Part shown: one piece after another, positions 46,340-57,495 of the stretch | Position numbering within the stretch: the first letter of the stretch is position 1 | Layout of the letters: each line of letters begins with the position of its first letter | Source: Paragorgia papillata | Taxonomy: Eukaryota; Cnidaria; Anthozoa; Scleralcyonacea; Coralliidae | DNA length: 64,000 bases | Assembly (NCBI GenBank): GCA_035771165.1 | Contig: JAWNZC010000106.1 | Coordinates: forward strand, 2,117,501 to 2,181,500 | Direction of reading: 5' to 3' | Notes under the pieces: generated by a model | The model's database searches: none | What the model was told of the DNA's origin: nothing | What the model saw: only the letters and a program-made list of their open reading frames with translations | Program-made: the position numbers and the translations under genes

Positions 46340-47800
46340 TATCGAACTTTTTTTGCATTTTGGGTCGTAAGTTTTGAGTTATCTTATTATTTAGTTAAGT
46401 TTATATGGTTATTTTGTTTAGCTTAATGCATGTTATTTCGGTACGTTTCTATGATTATGTTGTTTAAGTTAATGCATGTCATATAGTTAAGTTTATGCTA
46501 AAGTTCTGTTAGTTGGTGCGTTTGGTTCATGAGCGATCTAGGCAATAGTACAGAAACCGAAGAAACGCTAGCAACACGCACTATAGGTTAAAGAGATAGT
46601 TTTTAAATAAAAAAAAAATAAAAAAATTAGAGCTGTATGAGTATTTACATTCAAATCCCCCATGTATGAGTATTTGACGCGAGTATTTCGCGCACCAATA
46701 TGAAAAACGTCATGTAATCACAATTTATTATATGGCTTTGCAATATTCTGAATTCTGATTGGTCAACGCGCGGTCCGTAAAAAAGCGTATCCGGACCACG
46801 GTCCGTCTTTTTCCGTATCCGGACTGGTATCCCGGATGTTGTTTTTGCTGGCCCGAATTTGAAAGGTTTTTGCCCTTATACAAAGTCACTTAGAAAACAA
46901 GATGTATCCAGGAACCACCTTCAAGGATAAGGTGTTTGAGAAATCGTGAAAAGTGCTTGCAACTCGACAAAACTGAACAGACAAGTGAACGGGAAGGAAG
47001 CAAGCCATTTGAGCTCTCACTGACACCGGTAAGTTTTGCCGGGAAAATTTCTCGGTAGACTTGAACCGGAATAAAGGGAAACTTTGTGTGTTCAATGATT
47101 ACTCTGGACAAATAATATGTACTAGAACATATTAATAGTGTTTTTCTTTTACGTTGCAATTGTTTACCAAAAAGTATTTTAAATGAATGCGAAACTAGTG
47201 TACACATGAAGAGACATGAGGGCCGCGCCGAGGAAAGACCCTGGGTACGAGGTTGCGGGAAAGGTTGGAACGGTTGAGACGGCCACATCCAAAGAAAGCA
47301 TCTTCAGGACGAGCGAAACTTCAGGCCGAGTATGACACTAATTATTCAAAGTATGAAAGTATGATATATGTAAATAAATGTAAATTTATAAATGTAAATT
47401 TTGAGTATTCAACAAGGAAATATAATAAAGCAAATATTAAAGTTTTTCAGGAAATTGCCGTTGTGAATTTGTTATATTTCTTTACTTCTTTAATATTATT
47501 CTTATTATTATTATTATTCTGCATTAGAGTCTATTAATTAACGAGTAATAGTCTTGACTTACATTGATATATTTTTTCCCTTTTTACTTACCCATCCACT
47601 ACCTTACTAATCCAACCCTAATTAATTTATATTATATTATATTTTATATATATAATAGTTATTTCAATGTTTGACCTACAGTGGCTCGAATAATCTATGG
47701 GGTTATCTGACTCGTTTAACTTTGGTTATTTATTGCCATTTGTGTCTCTACAATTATAGAATCTATATTGTATTATGTATTACTTTCTATGGCACACAAA
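46340..47800. other. Anonymous spacer
   Basis: It holds imperfect ttaatgcatgt(t/c)at repeats near 46423-46475, an inverted ggtccgta/cggaccacggtcc patch near 46770-46830, and the gggtacgaggttg motif near 47245. No gene is supported. Confidence 0.35.
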
Positions 47801-47813
47801 AAAAAATGTTATG

Positions 47814-48272
47814 TTATATATCTACGTGATTTCTGGGATCATTGCAGGCCGGCATGCCTGGGAATAGGTCGAGACTTGGCACGTTGATCCTCGCCGACAA
47901 GTCTTGTACTGACACCCCTCGTACTGCTCTACCTGGTACGTTTTCAGCATAGAATCCGGTGCTTTTAACGCCAACGGATGAAGCACAACATGCCACGGTC
48001 CACATATACGCAGGGACGTTAACTCTATACCATTTTGAAGAATCGATGGTTGAAGGTCCCTGAAAATTGCTGAAACCCAGGGAACCCATAAACCGAGGAG
48101 TGTTCCTGCCATACGTTGAGGGTACACTTCCTAAACTTAATTTCCCAGTTTCTATTTTAGAACCAACGTTTAGAGACGTGTTATATTTATACAACACTAT
48201 AATGTCATGTGATATATCGTTCACAATTGAGGCCCCGATACCGGATTCGCATGGTCACGACATCAAATTTAA
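47814..48272 (-). CDS. Possible DNA/RNA non-specific endonuclease C-terminal exon
   Basis: The minus strand is open from about 48272 to TAG at 47814. It reads GSVPSTYGRNTPRFMGSLGF, then VPAYMWTVACCASS, then STGFYAENVPG and ends DLFPGMPACNDPRNHVDI. The order of VP-x-YMWT-x-xCC, a GF-x-x-ENVPG block and a DLFPG-x-PAC end resembles the C-terminal half of secreted endonuclease-NS proteins. The catalytic His region would lie in an upstream exon that I did not find. The assignment is moderate to weak; it may be an orphaned exon. Confidence 0.4.
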
Positions 48273-48324
48273 CCGCTTCAAGGCGAGTTCATCCCTCGTT
48301 CTAACGAGCAAATACCCTTATAAC

Positions 48325-48600
48325 ATTGGTGTTAGGATTGGGCTTCGACGGCTAATGAACAACTCAAGCAAAGAAACAACCTTACCACGACAACTACCAC
48401 CACAACCGCCACCGCAACGCCAATGGGTCCTCTGTTACGAGTGCCCATTGTGTTATTGTCTTCTCCTGCATCCAGATCACGGCCACCACTGTCCTTGCAA
48501 AACGGCTGAGGAAGACGCTGAAACCCAAAAGTGGTAATTCCTTCCTCCCGACTCGCCACCAACGCCATCACCAGCACCATATCCGATACCACTACCATCA
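48325..48600 (+). CDS. Pro/Cys-rich ORF, copy 2
   Basis: It is open where copy 1 is interrupted: LPRQLPPQPPPQRQWVLCYE, then the Cys/His segment CPLCYCLLLHPDHGHHCPC, then an acidic tail to a stop at 48537. Proline-rich coding style resumes after that stop (PPTPSPAPYPIPLPSPK). The function is unknown. It overlaps the upstream edge of the Ty3 integrase scrap and could belong to the same retroelement. Confidence 0.35.
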
Positions 48601-48639
48601 CCGAAACGTGTCCTTTTTCTTGTCCTTTTACGTTTTGAC

Positions 48640-48775
48640 ATCTTCAAATCGCTTCACGATGACCCCACAGGCGGACATTTAGGATTACAGAAAACCTACG
48701 ATAAGGTACGCATTCGGTATTATTGGCCCGGTATGTTTAAGGACATTGAACATTGGTGTCGCTCGTGTAGACTGT
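48640..48775 (+). pseudogene. Ty3/gypsy integrase zinc-binding fragment
   Basis: LHDDPTGGHLGLQKTYDKV, then YYWPGMFKDIEHWCRSC, matches the H-H-C-C integrase N-terminal zinc domain of Ty3/gypsy elements. It breaks off just after the second Cys, where the exonuclease-like exon copy begins. Confidence 0.75.
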
Positions 48776-48784
48776 TCAATGCGT

Positions 48785-48907
48785 ATCACTGGGTATACCC
48801 CCGACTACAAAATATTAATTAAGAACATGGAGAGATACGACATTGATTTAAGGCATTTCAAATGGTGCGAGTGGCGTTTTGCAGATACGGTTGAATTTTG
48901 TAAAGAG
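48785..48907 (+). pseudogene. DEDDh-exonuclease-like exon, copy 1
   Basis: It encodes DYKILIKNMERYDIDLRHFK, then WRFADTVEFCKE, ending at a perfect GTGAGT donor. Its upstream boundary is lost in the Ty3 fragment. See the copy at 49999-50132 for the functional reading. Confidence 0.45.
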
Positions 48908-48964
48908 GTGAGTATTAATGCTATTACTCCAATTCTGGCATTTAAATTTTATCTTCAAATTCGG

Positions 48965-49375
48965 GAGAAAATGGTTTGCCTCCCCAAAAGGATTTGGACC
49001 CGTACGCCTATGACGCCGCCAGTTTCCAGGGTTAGAGTGAACTGAAAAACAAATCAAAAACAGATATAAACTTCTTGTTAAAAAAGGGCAGCACCTGTAA
49101 ATATTTTCTAAAACAAAAACAAGTTAAAATAAAGTTTATATTCTAAATGCACCAGATGTTGTTTGTTTTATTGTTTATCTTTTGAAATTGTCTGCTACGA
49201 ATGGTTTGATTCCTTCTCACATTTATTCTTTACAACTCAGTTTTATAGGCGTAAAAGATATTCGGTAATGCCATGACAAACAAGGAATTAGAAATGTAGA
49301 TTTCAAAAAGACATTCAGGGACATATATTAATTACGCTATGTTTGGTTATGATGTCATTAAACGTTACCCCTATT
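48965..49375 (+). repeat. Duplicated segment copy 2, including a truncated MACPF exon start
   Basis: It matches 44440-44790 and continues about 40 bases into the MACPF exon (YAMFGYDVIKRYP) before switching to unrelated sequence near 49375. Confidence 0.7.
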
Positions 49376-49998
49376 ATTTACATTTTATTTTGGGATTTTT
49401 TTCCCATTTTGCTTGATTTCTTCATACAGTCGAACCTCGGGTTATCTCCGGGGAATGACTTTGTGGTCGCTTAATAGAGGAACACCAACAGTGGACCTTG
49501 AGTGCGGTCAAATGTCCTTTTTTAATTCTAAATCGCTGGTAACATTAAGTTCATCTTGACTTTGAAAAAACCAACGAGTGGTTAACAAAATAGTTCGTAA
49601 GAAACAAAAAAGAACATAACTAACGAGCAAGCTGATATTTTTATTACCGACCATGTTTCTAAATTTGACTACCTGTAAACTTGTGTGCAGGGGTGGCCGT
49701 TAAATAGAGGGGTAAACTACAATAAAATGACAGCGAATATTAGGGAGTTTAAGCAACAATAACGACTACGAAATCGTGTACGAGATTTTGAACTTCGTCT
49801 ACTGCGCATATGTTCTGCGCACAAACACGAGTTTAACTCGTCGGCCACTCTCGCAGTACGACAAGTTTTGAGTGAAATCTCGTTGACAAGGGACGAGTTG
49901 TTCGTGGAATAAACATATTTTGTATTTGCATTATTTTTAAGATTTTTTGATTTATTGTTTAAGATTTATCTTTGAGATTATTCCCCTTTTTATTTTAG
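49376..49998. other. Anonymous intron-like sequence with MITE-like cttaatagagg motifs
   Basis: cttaatagagga near 49466 and gttaaatagaggggt near 49697 recur in related form near 52729 (cataatagaggg). No coding frame. Confidence 0.35.
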
Positions 49999-50132
49999 TT
50001 ATCTGTGCTCATGGTGGGTATACCTTCGACTACAAAATTTTAATTAAGAACATGGAGAGATACGACATTGATTTAAGGCATTTCAAATGGTGCGAGTGGC
50101 GTTTTGCAGATACGGTTGAATTTTGTAAAGAA
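49999..50132 (+). CDS. DEDDh-exonuclease-like exon, copy 2
   Basis: It follows a strong acceptor (ccctttttattttag) and encodes ICAHGGYTFDYKILIKNMER, then FADTVEFCKE, ending before GTGGGT. The pattern AH-(N/G)-G-x-x-FD-x-x-IL followed about 20 residues later by (A/S)DT matches the central part of DEDDh 3'-5' exonucleases (TREX/ISG20-like), where the FD Asp helps bind metal. Only this exon is seen. The later terminal exons at 50446-51483 are on the same strand and could belong to it. Confidence 0.45.
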
Positions 50133-50219
50133 GTGGGTTGTCATGATTAAATATTATGTGTACATACGTAATGCAAGGCGCAATGCGGCAATTACGAGCT
50201 AAGCATGTATGGACGCCCC

Positions 50220-50245
50220 TGCCCCCCCCCCCCCCCCACCCCCCA
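50220..50245. repeat. Poly-C tract
   Basis: About 15 consecutive C residues followed by accccccaaag. A likely site of length error. Confidence 0.9.
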
Positions 50246-50445
50246 AAGGATAGGAGAGACCGCTGGCTAACTACATCTGCAGTTAACTTTGCCTAAATTA
50301 ACTTTAGCCACATTTCTGATTCAGTGTCACCCTGGCTGTGCCGATCTGACATAAAATCAGAACTCAATGTTCCCCTCAAAAATGCAACTCAACTAGTTTT
50401 GTGGATATTCTTCTGCTTGTTGGCTTTTCTCATTATGCTGAGCAG

Positions 50446-51483
50446 AAACAGAAGAAACGGAAGCGAAAAAGAAAGAAGATTGATGAAGGTAAAACTTTTA
50501 AGGCTAGCGAAATAGATCTTTTATTTTGTTTTTTAAATATATAGTTTTACTCTTTATTTATATTATTACATATTGAGCTTATCCGTTCTGAAATTTTTGT
50601 TATAGAGAAGAAAGTGCTAAACACATATTATCAAGTTGATGATATGTGTTTAGCAATGTAACCATTGTGAGTAATTCGGTTAGCAATTAATAAGATTACC
50701 TTGACAATCTTAATAATAATGCAGAATATAATTCATTGCCAATCACAATGTTCATAATTTTAATTAGGTCTCCTGAGTCATTTATTCATTTGTTACCTTG
50801 ACTAATGAGGTCTCCTGAATCAGTTATTGATTTGTTATACCTTTACTAATCAGGTCTCCTAATAGATAATATAATCTCATAATAAATTTAGCGTGACGAG
50901 ATCTACGATTCCTTTCTCTCTGACTCTGAGTCAATATATAAGTCGCTTCCAAATTTCGTCCATACCTCGGACTGTATCTACAACACTAGAACTTGCAAAT
51001 TGGTTAGAAAGCATCCCTTATATTAAAACTATTATATTCAATTTTAACTAAACATATTCTCATAAAATATAGAAGAAATCGTTAAAGTACCAAAAACAAA
51101 TGCACAACGACTATTTTTAAAAACTGACAAATGTTAGAACTACAATTTTGTGAACAACCCTTAACTAAAACCGGTTGTCGAAACCACTTACGCTGATCAG
51201 TTTGCCGTCAGTAAGCAAAGTAGACAGGTATTCTTAATTCTAATTGCAAGGCCAAAAGAACTTGATTTTAGTCTAAATAACTTATAATTGGATAAACTAA
51301 GGTTTATCCCTAGCCAAATTTCTGCAAATGAGCAAAAAATTGCTATTTTTACCTTGTAGCGACTATCTGTCCATCTTGTCTAATGTGTTTTTTGTTTTTA
51401 CAGATCCACTGTCGAGGTTTACTCCGGAGGACTTTGTTTCCGCTGGCAGTCTTGAATACAAAGCTTCAGACGAGGTAGACTGA
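50446..51483 (+). CDS. Two possible 3'-terminal exons of an unrecognised gene
   Basis: A small exon 50446-50488 follows a pyrimidine-rich acceptor (ttttctcattatgctgagcag) and encodes the very basic KQKKRKRKRKKIDE, a nuclear-localisation-like stretch. It ends GAAG|GTAAAA. The last exon 51404-51483 follows tttttacag and continues in phase as DPLSRFTPEDFVSAGSLEYK to a TGA. Phases agree. Whether these belong with the exonuclease-like exon upstream is unproven. Confidence 0.4.
50520..51403. other. Intron-like AT-rich sequence
   Basis: ggtctcctga(g/a)tca repeats three times near 50766, 50810 and 50852. Otherwise nothing is supported. Confidence 0.4.
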
Positions 51484-51831
51484 AGTTTAGCGCCATTTTG
51501 GACATGCCATCAAAATTTTAATACGCACAAACAAAACATTATGTACGAAAACATGTTTTTCAATCACGAGCTGTTTATTCACTAGAAAGAATGTAAATAA
51601 GATCTCTGTAATTGATTTGGTAAAAAAAAAATCCATACACGAAAAGAATCCATACATGAAAGAATCAAAATTATTCATGCATATTGCTTTGTATGATTTT
51701 TTTGGTAATAACGCGGGTTTAGCAGTTTGCGTTATTGTAGCTGATAAAATCCCTGTAGAGTTGAAGTCCATTGCGTGCATGAACATGAATATTCATAAGT
51801 GAACCGTAAATTGGGGTTAAACCTATTAAAC

Positions 51832-51918
51832 CTGCATGTTCATAAAGTTGATGAGTTTCTCTTCTCCTTCCGTCCAAATGAAGAAAATATCGTCAATATA
51901 GCGAAACCATAGCCACGG
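51832..51918 (-). pseudogene. Reverse transcriptase scrap, Penelope-like
   Basis: The minus strand reads PWLWFRYIDDIFFIWTEGEE then KLINFMN. The YIDD catalytic motif with FFIWT behind it is typical of Penelope-like elements, though other non-LTR types are possible. Only about 29 residues survive. Confidence 0.65.
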
Positions 51919-51919
51919 T

Positions 51920-52821
51920 ATAATAATTCATGTATCTCATTGTGAACAGAACTGCCTAAAATGGTTGGCGGACCTCTGCGAAGACTTGCAGGACTAAAAA
52001 TAAGTTAACATTGTTTCCACAGCGGAAATTGAAAATACTTTCATTTATTTCAGGAAAACGGTTAACCTTGGAACACGCTTCATTGACAGTTCGACAAGTT
52101 CGCAGTAAATCGCAGTAATACCTCGTATTAGCTAAATACCCTGGATTTGGGTATACTGGCCAACATGTTTCTTTTGTGTCCGTTAGCATCGTTTGTTTTA
52201 TTTTTGAGATTATTAAAATAGATTTGTTTTACTTGAGATTATTTATCTTTGAGATTATTCTTTGAGACATATTGCTTGTTTGATTTTGTTGGTAATAACG
52301 CGGGTTTAGCATTTTGCGTTATTGCAGCAGACGGTATAAAATCCCTACAGAGTTTAAGTCCATTGCGTGCTATTTTACAACGGAAATTTTTTTGTGTTTG
52401 CATTATTTTTAAACTTTTTTGAGATTATTTTTAAACTTTGAGTTTATTCTCCTTTTTATTACTCGTGCTACCTGTAATGTTGACCGAGTCTAGGTTTCGC
52501 CTCGGTTTCGAGAAACTGCCATTTTTACTAAAAATGGTCTGTGACCTTAAATTCTCTTTCAGCCAGTATGTGATTGAGTTGATGACTTATGATATGTAAC
52601 TTTGTATCGGGATTGATAAAATTTCCAGTAAAATCCCCGTTTCAATATCGGCCTCCAAACAAGCGTAATATATACAAAATAAGCACTTCATTCATTCACA
52701 CGAAGATACTATTCTGAACAAGCGGCCGCATAATAGAGGGCCACTTAATGGTCAACTACGTTATATTAATGACAAGGTTAGTGCAAATGTACGTCGTTTG
52801 GATGCATTGGGAGTTCAGAGT
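51920..52821. other. Anonymous spacer before the array
   Basis: Segment 52280-52375 (ggtaataacgcgggtttagc, ..., aagtccattgcgtgc) repeats 51704-51777. Segment 52385-52475 resembles the intron just before the exon at 49999, so a third, exonless copy of that duplication may lie here. Confidence 0.45.
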
Positions 52822-53164
52822 GAGCATTAGAGGAATAGCAAACACAAAAACGAAGCGGGTTTCTGGTTGAAATTTGTCATAGTCCAGCCGCCACTACAGT
52901 TTCAGGACGTATTGAAAACGCGTAATTTCAAATTAGATTTAGGGGCTGTTTACATGAGCCGGCTAACTGGGCTGACTCGTGTCACGAAATTCTTTCCTCG
53001 GCCACAAAAAGAGATTTGAATCAATGTTAGGGTTCGTTTACATCTAAACTAAACCAATTCTTCTTTGTACATTTAGTTTAAGCGAGTTTCAAATACACAG
53101 TGAAATCCTAATCAATCGCGTCGTTTACGGCACAAATGAAAAATTTTATTTTCGAAAAAAAATC

Positions 53165-53194
53165 GGTCCGCCAGTCCGCCGGTCCGCGTCCGCC
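53165..53194 (+). repeat. 16-bp VNTR ggtccgccagtccgcc, unit 1 (short allele)
   Basis: About one full copy, ending in ggtccgcg. The same site has three copies in unit 2, two in unit 3 and one in unit 4. Confidence 0.85.
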
Positions 53195-53486
53195 TTTTAT
53201 CTACACCCCAAATTTTGTGCGTTTCTCACCTTTTTTAGGCCGTGCGGATTCTCATGAACGACCGCCAAAGTCGTAATTTTGATAAGATAAGAAGCGCGGC
53301 CGACCAGTCTAATTGGATTCCAAAGAACAAACTCTAGTTTTCACTTTTCAGTTAGATATATGTCATTCAGCAACAATATTGACTAATTTGCATTGGTAAA
53401 AAGTTTCAGGTGATTATTAACCAAATAACCCCACTATCCTAGGAAAAGTATTGTTCCTTAAAAACGTCCTTCTTTCTTTTAACAGA

Positions 53487-53735
53487 CTAAGTTGAACCCA
53501 TTCGTAAGTAATATAATAAAATGTGCTTTTTTGAAATTGGAAATTGTGTGATGTATGTTGCCTTGTGAAAATATGACGGATAATAAATTTTCTTTTTTCT
53601 TTTTCTGCTCACGTTATATATCGTATTCCGTATAGAAAGAATAAATAGCACCTCAACCACACCAAGCCATCTATTCACTATTCCAATTTCAATTTCTCCG
53701 TCTTCGGCATCATATTGAAGTTTCAAGTTATACAA
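53487..53735 (-). other. Conserved antisense open block in each unit, unit 1 copy
   Basis: Minus-strand frame of 82 codons (LQYDAEDGEIEIGIVNRWLG, then KRKKKIYYPS) present in all four units (also 56690-56938, 59878-60126 and 63050-63298). A GTGAGC donor-like site lies inside it and is altered in unit 3. It may be a relic exon of an antisense gene carried along with the unit. Conservation is explained by recent duplication alone, so coding is unproven. Confidence 0.25.
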
Positions 53736-53999
53736 ACGGCATCATTTCAAGTTATACAAACATAAAACTATTTCTTGAACTTGCAGTCTTTACGAGTATT
53801 TCTAGTTTATATTCTGACAGGCAAATTGCAGTCAAATCCCACGCATGCGCATACATCTTTTCTGCGGTGTTCTTAAACAGTGCGGTTTCATGATACAATT
53901 AACAAAATAAACTAATTATCTTAGGACAGATTGTCACTCTGATTGTCACATTGAAGTCGTGCAGTTGAAGGGAAGAGTGCATAACATTCTTTCTGGTAA

Positions 54000-54320
54000 C
54001 TAACATCTCAATATACTGGACTGAAAATAAACACACACTGCACAACCCTCGACTTTGCCAAACAACCATTTTTGCAGTGACTTTATACGAGTGCCAGGTT
54101 TAAAAAGATAGACGATTTCTATACTTGCAAGCACCTGCAGGTAGTTGCCGTCACGCACTCCAAGAAAGCGCCATCGTACAGATGACATATTGCTCTGGTG
54201 AAGTCTGGTAAAGGCTTCTATTAAAACTTTGCTCACTATTGTAGGTGTGTCAGATATTCGCCAATGCCGAAAGGAGCAATCGTCAAGTGTAGACTTCAGA
54301 ACATTGAAGTTTCCACACAT
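54000..54320 (-). other. Second antisense open block in each unit, unit 1 copy
   Basis: 106 codons (SNMSSVRWRFLGVRDGNYLQ) overlapping the MACPF acceptor on the other strand. It recurs at 57203-57523, 60391-60711 and 63563-63883. It has plausible protein composition in its middle but is not recognised. Confidence 0.25.
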
Positions 54321-55787
54321 TGATTATGCCATGCTAGGATATGACATTATCAAAGGTTACCCAGACTCCAATAGTCATGATCCAGGATTCACCTATCCAA
54401 TTTTTACCGCGGATTACAGCAATGATCGCCTGACTTCTGATTGCCGCTACAACGTCCCAAAAAGTTTTGTGGTGATTCCGGATGTGTCGTGCGCCACTTC
54501 CGTCTCGTCCACGATAATACGAAACAGCCTTGAGTTGCAAAAATCACTCGCAATTTCAGTTGAAGCCAGTGGCGGCTTTGGCGCCTTCAGTTTCTCCGCG
54601 AGCTACAGTTACAAGAAAACGTCTTCCCAAGTATCCAGTGGAGAGAAGGTCTACATTGTTTCTTCAGCAAAATGTAGCTATTGCTTTAGTGAAATTGATA
54701 TGATGCAACCACCGCCACTAAATCCTGGCTTTCTGCACTGGGTGAGAGAATTGCAGAGCAACAGTAGCACAGAAATTTGTTTGAATTTATCAAACATTAT
54801 GGAACACATTTTCCTACAGGTATCGTATTTGTAGCGCGTTATATAAGACAGCACAGTATGACCACTGAATCCATTAAAACAGCATCTTCCAGGGAAATAA
54901 GTGTCTCGGCTCAAGCCAGCTATTCTGGCCTGGTGAGTGCTCGTGGAGGGTTTAGCTTGGAAAAAAAAGAAAGAGGGGCCGCCTCAAAATTTTCCCAGGA
55001 AGCGGAAACAACTACCGTAAGTGTGGGAGCTGCGCCAACCAAGTAACGGCGATGCATTATACTGGGCTGCTTCCGCCAATGAAAATCCTGTTCCGACATC
55101 GTACAAACTGGAACCAATTGCGGATTTGTTCACGCCAACTTTCATGGGAGGAACTGGGATCAACGACAACTTACTCAGGAAAGAACTGAACGGAATTGAA
55201 AAAAAGTACTGTGAAAACCTGTTATACGACGGTACTGTCAACACCTGCGAAGATGCCATACCCATTGGATTAATTAAGAGTTGCCAATCACGAACTTAAG
55301 AACGCGATTCATCCACATACATTGAAAGCCTCATTGAAAGCCTCAGAGTCCTCTTGCCTATCAAAGTGCTCTGACGATCGATTCTGTATGGCCATCACTT
55401 ACATACCAGAAGATTCAACATGCAACTTCCACGATGGCGCTACATGCAGAGCTGAAGAGTGTCAAAACACATAAGAAAAACAACCCTAAAGTGTTAATTT
55501 TTCCCACGAGGGTAAAAGATTTTTAAAAATACCTCTCAGTGACTCACCTTGAAGTCAGCGACAAAGCGAGGGATGGAAGCAAATCGAAAAAAATGCAAGA
55601 GCGTGTCGAGATGCTTGCCTTGCTGATGTGGCTTGTGATGTTTTCAGTTTTGTCAGCAAAGTGGATAGGGAAAAAACACAATTGCAAGCTTTATGCATCA
55701 AAATGGCTAAAGAATTTTCAAAGATCTGACCAAGACATTGTAACGTATTTTATCTTTCACGGAAATGGAACCAAACCAGTACAATAA
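54293..55787 (+). pseudogene. MACPF plus apple/PAN-like gene, array unit 1
   Basis: After a TAG acceptor-like site at 54290-54292 the coding region runs through several frames. The first block (to about 54776) covers the N-terminal MACPF half (AMLGYDIIKGYP, EASGGFGAFSFSASY, PPPLNPGFLHWV). A shift near 54777 leads to the MACPF signature HYGTHFP and a SAQASYSGLV block. A second shift near 55035 leads to PVPTSYKLEPIADLF and KKYCENLL. Two Cys-rich apple/PAN-like segments follow (CSDDRFC near 55370; then the segment ending at the 55787 stop). Unit 1 also has a TAA near 55525 that unit 2 lacks. MACPF proteins assemble membrane pores; in cnidarians some are venom or defence proteins, and the Cys-rich tail could direct binding. 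No signal peptide exon was found. It appears non-functional as written. Confidence 0.75.
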
Positions 55788-56334
55788 TGTGCACGAACTT
55801 TTCCTAAACATAAGCAAAGGTAAGGCAAGTTGTATATAGGGACTTTTAGATTGGTAATATCAGACGAAACGAGAAACTAGACGCCTAAAAATCTCACATC
55901 TTGTCAACGATTAGTTGTGTTCGCATTGTTTGCTGCAAGTTGTTGACATGTTTGGAACAACTTGTTATCAACTTGTAACAAGCTTGAGGTTTGAGCATTA
56001 GAGGAATAGCGAACACAAAAACGAAGCGGGTTTCTGGTTGAAATTTGTCATAGTCCAGCCGCCACTACAGTTTCAGGACGTATTGAAAACGCGTAATTTC
56101 AAATTAGATTTAGGGGCTGTTTACATGAGCCGGCTAACTGGGCTGACTCGTGTCACGAAATTCTTTCCTCGGCCACAAAAAGAGATTTGAATCAATGTTA
56201 GGGTTCGTTTACATCTAAACTAAACCAATTCTTCTTTGTACATTTAGTTTAAGCGAGTTTCAAATACACAGTGAAATCCTAATCATTCGCGTCGTTTACG
56301 GCACAAATGAAAAATTTTATTTTCGAAAAAAAAT

Positions 56335-56396
56335 CGGTCCGCCAGTCCGCCGGTCCGCCAGTCCGCCGGTCCGCCAGTCCGCCGGTCCGCGTCCGC
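56335..56396 (+). repeat. 16-bp VNTR, unit 2 (three copies)
   Basis: ggtccgccagtccgcc is repeated three times before ggtccgcg. Confidence 0.85.
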
Positions 56397-57495
56397 CTTT
56401 TATCTACACCCCAAATTTTGTGCGTTTCTCACCTTTTTTAGGCCGTGCGGATTCTCATGAACGACCGCCAAAGTCGTAATTTTGATAAGATAAGAAGCGC
56501 GGCCGACCAGTCTAATTGGATTCCAAAGAACAAACTCTAGTTTTCACTTTTCAGTTAGATATATGTCATTCAGCAACAATATTGACTAATTTGCATTGGT
56601 AAAAAGTTTCAGGTGATTATTAACCAAATAACCCCACTATCCTAGGAAAAGTATTGTTCCTTAAAAACGTCCTTCTTTCTTTTAACAGACTAAGTTGAAC
56701 CCATTCGTAAGTAATATAATAAAATGTGCTTTTTTGAAATTGGAAATTGTGTGATGTATGTTGCCTTGTGAAAATATGACGGATAATAAATTTTCTTTTT
56801 TCTTTTTCTGCTCACGTTATATATCGTATTCCGTATAGAAAGAATAAATAGCACCTCAACCACACCAAGCCATCTATTCACTATTCCAATTTCAATTTCT
56901 CCGTCTTCGGCATCATATTGAAGTTTCAAGTTATACAAACGGCATCATTTCAAGTTATACAAACATAAAACTATTTCTTGAACTTGCAGTCTTTACGAGT
57001 ATTTCTAGTTTATATTCTGACAGGCAAATTGCAGTCAAATCCCACGCATGCGCATACATCTTTTCTGCGGTGTTCTTAAACAGTGCGGTTTCATGATACA
57101 ATTAACAAAATAAACTAATTATCTTAGGACAGATTGTCACTCTGATTGTCACATTGAAGTCGTGCAGTTGAACGGAAGAGTGCATAACATTCTTTCTGGT
57201 AACTAACATCTCAATATACTGGACTGAAAATAAACACACACTGCACAACCCTCGACTTTGCCAAACAACCATTTTTGCAGTGACTTTATACGAGTGCCAG
57301 GTTTAAAAAGATAGACGATTTCTATACTTGCAAGCACCTGCAGGTAGTTGCCGTCACGCACTCCAAGAAAGCGCCATCGTACAGATGACATATTGCTCTG
57401 GTGAAGTCTGGTAAAGGCTTCTATTAAAACTTTGCTCACTATTGTAGGTGTGTCAGATATTCGCCAATGCCGAAAGGAGCAATCGTCAAGTGTAG

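Noticed and set aside
46890..47288. 132-codon minus-strand open frame
   Set aside because: No recognisable protein character; it overlaps the gggtacgaggttg repeat.
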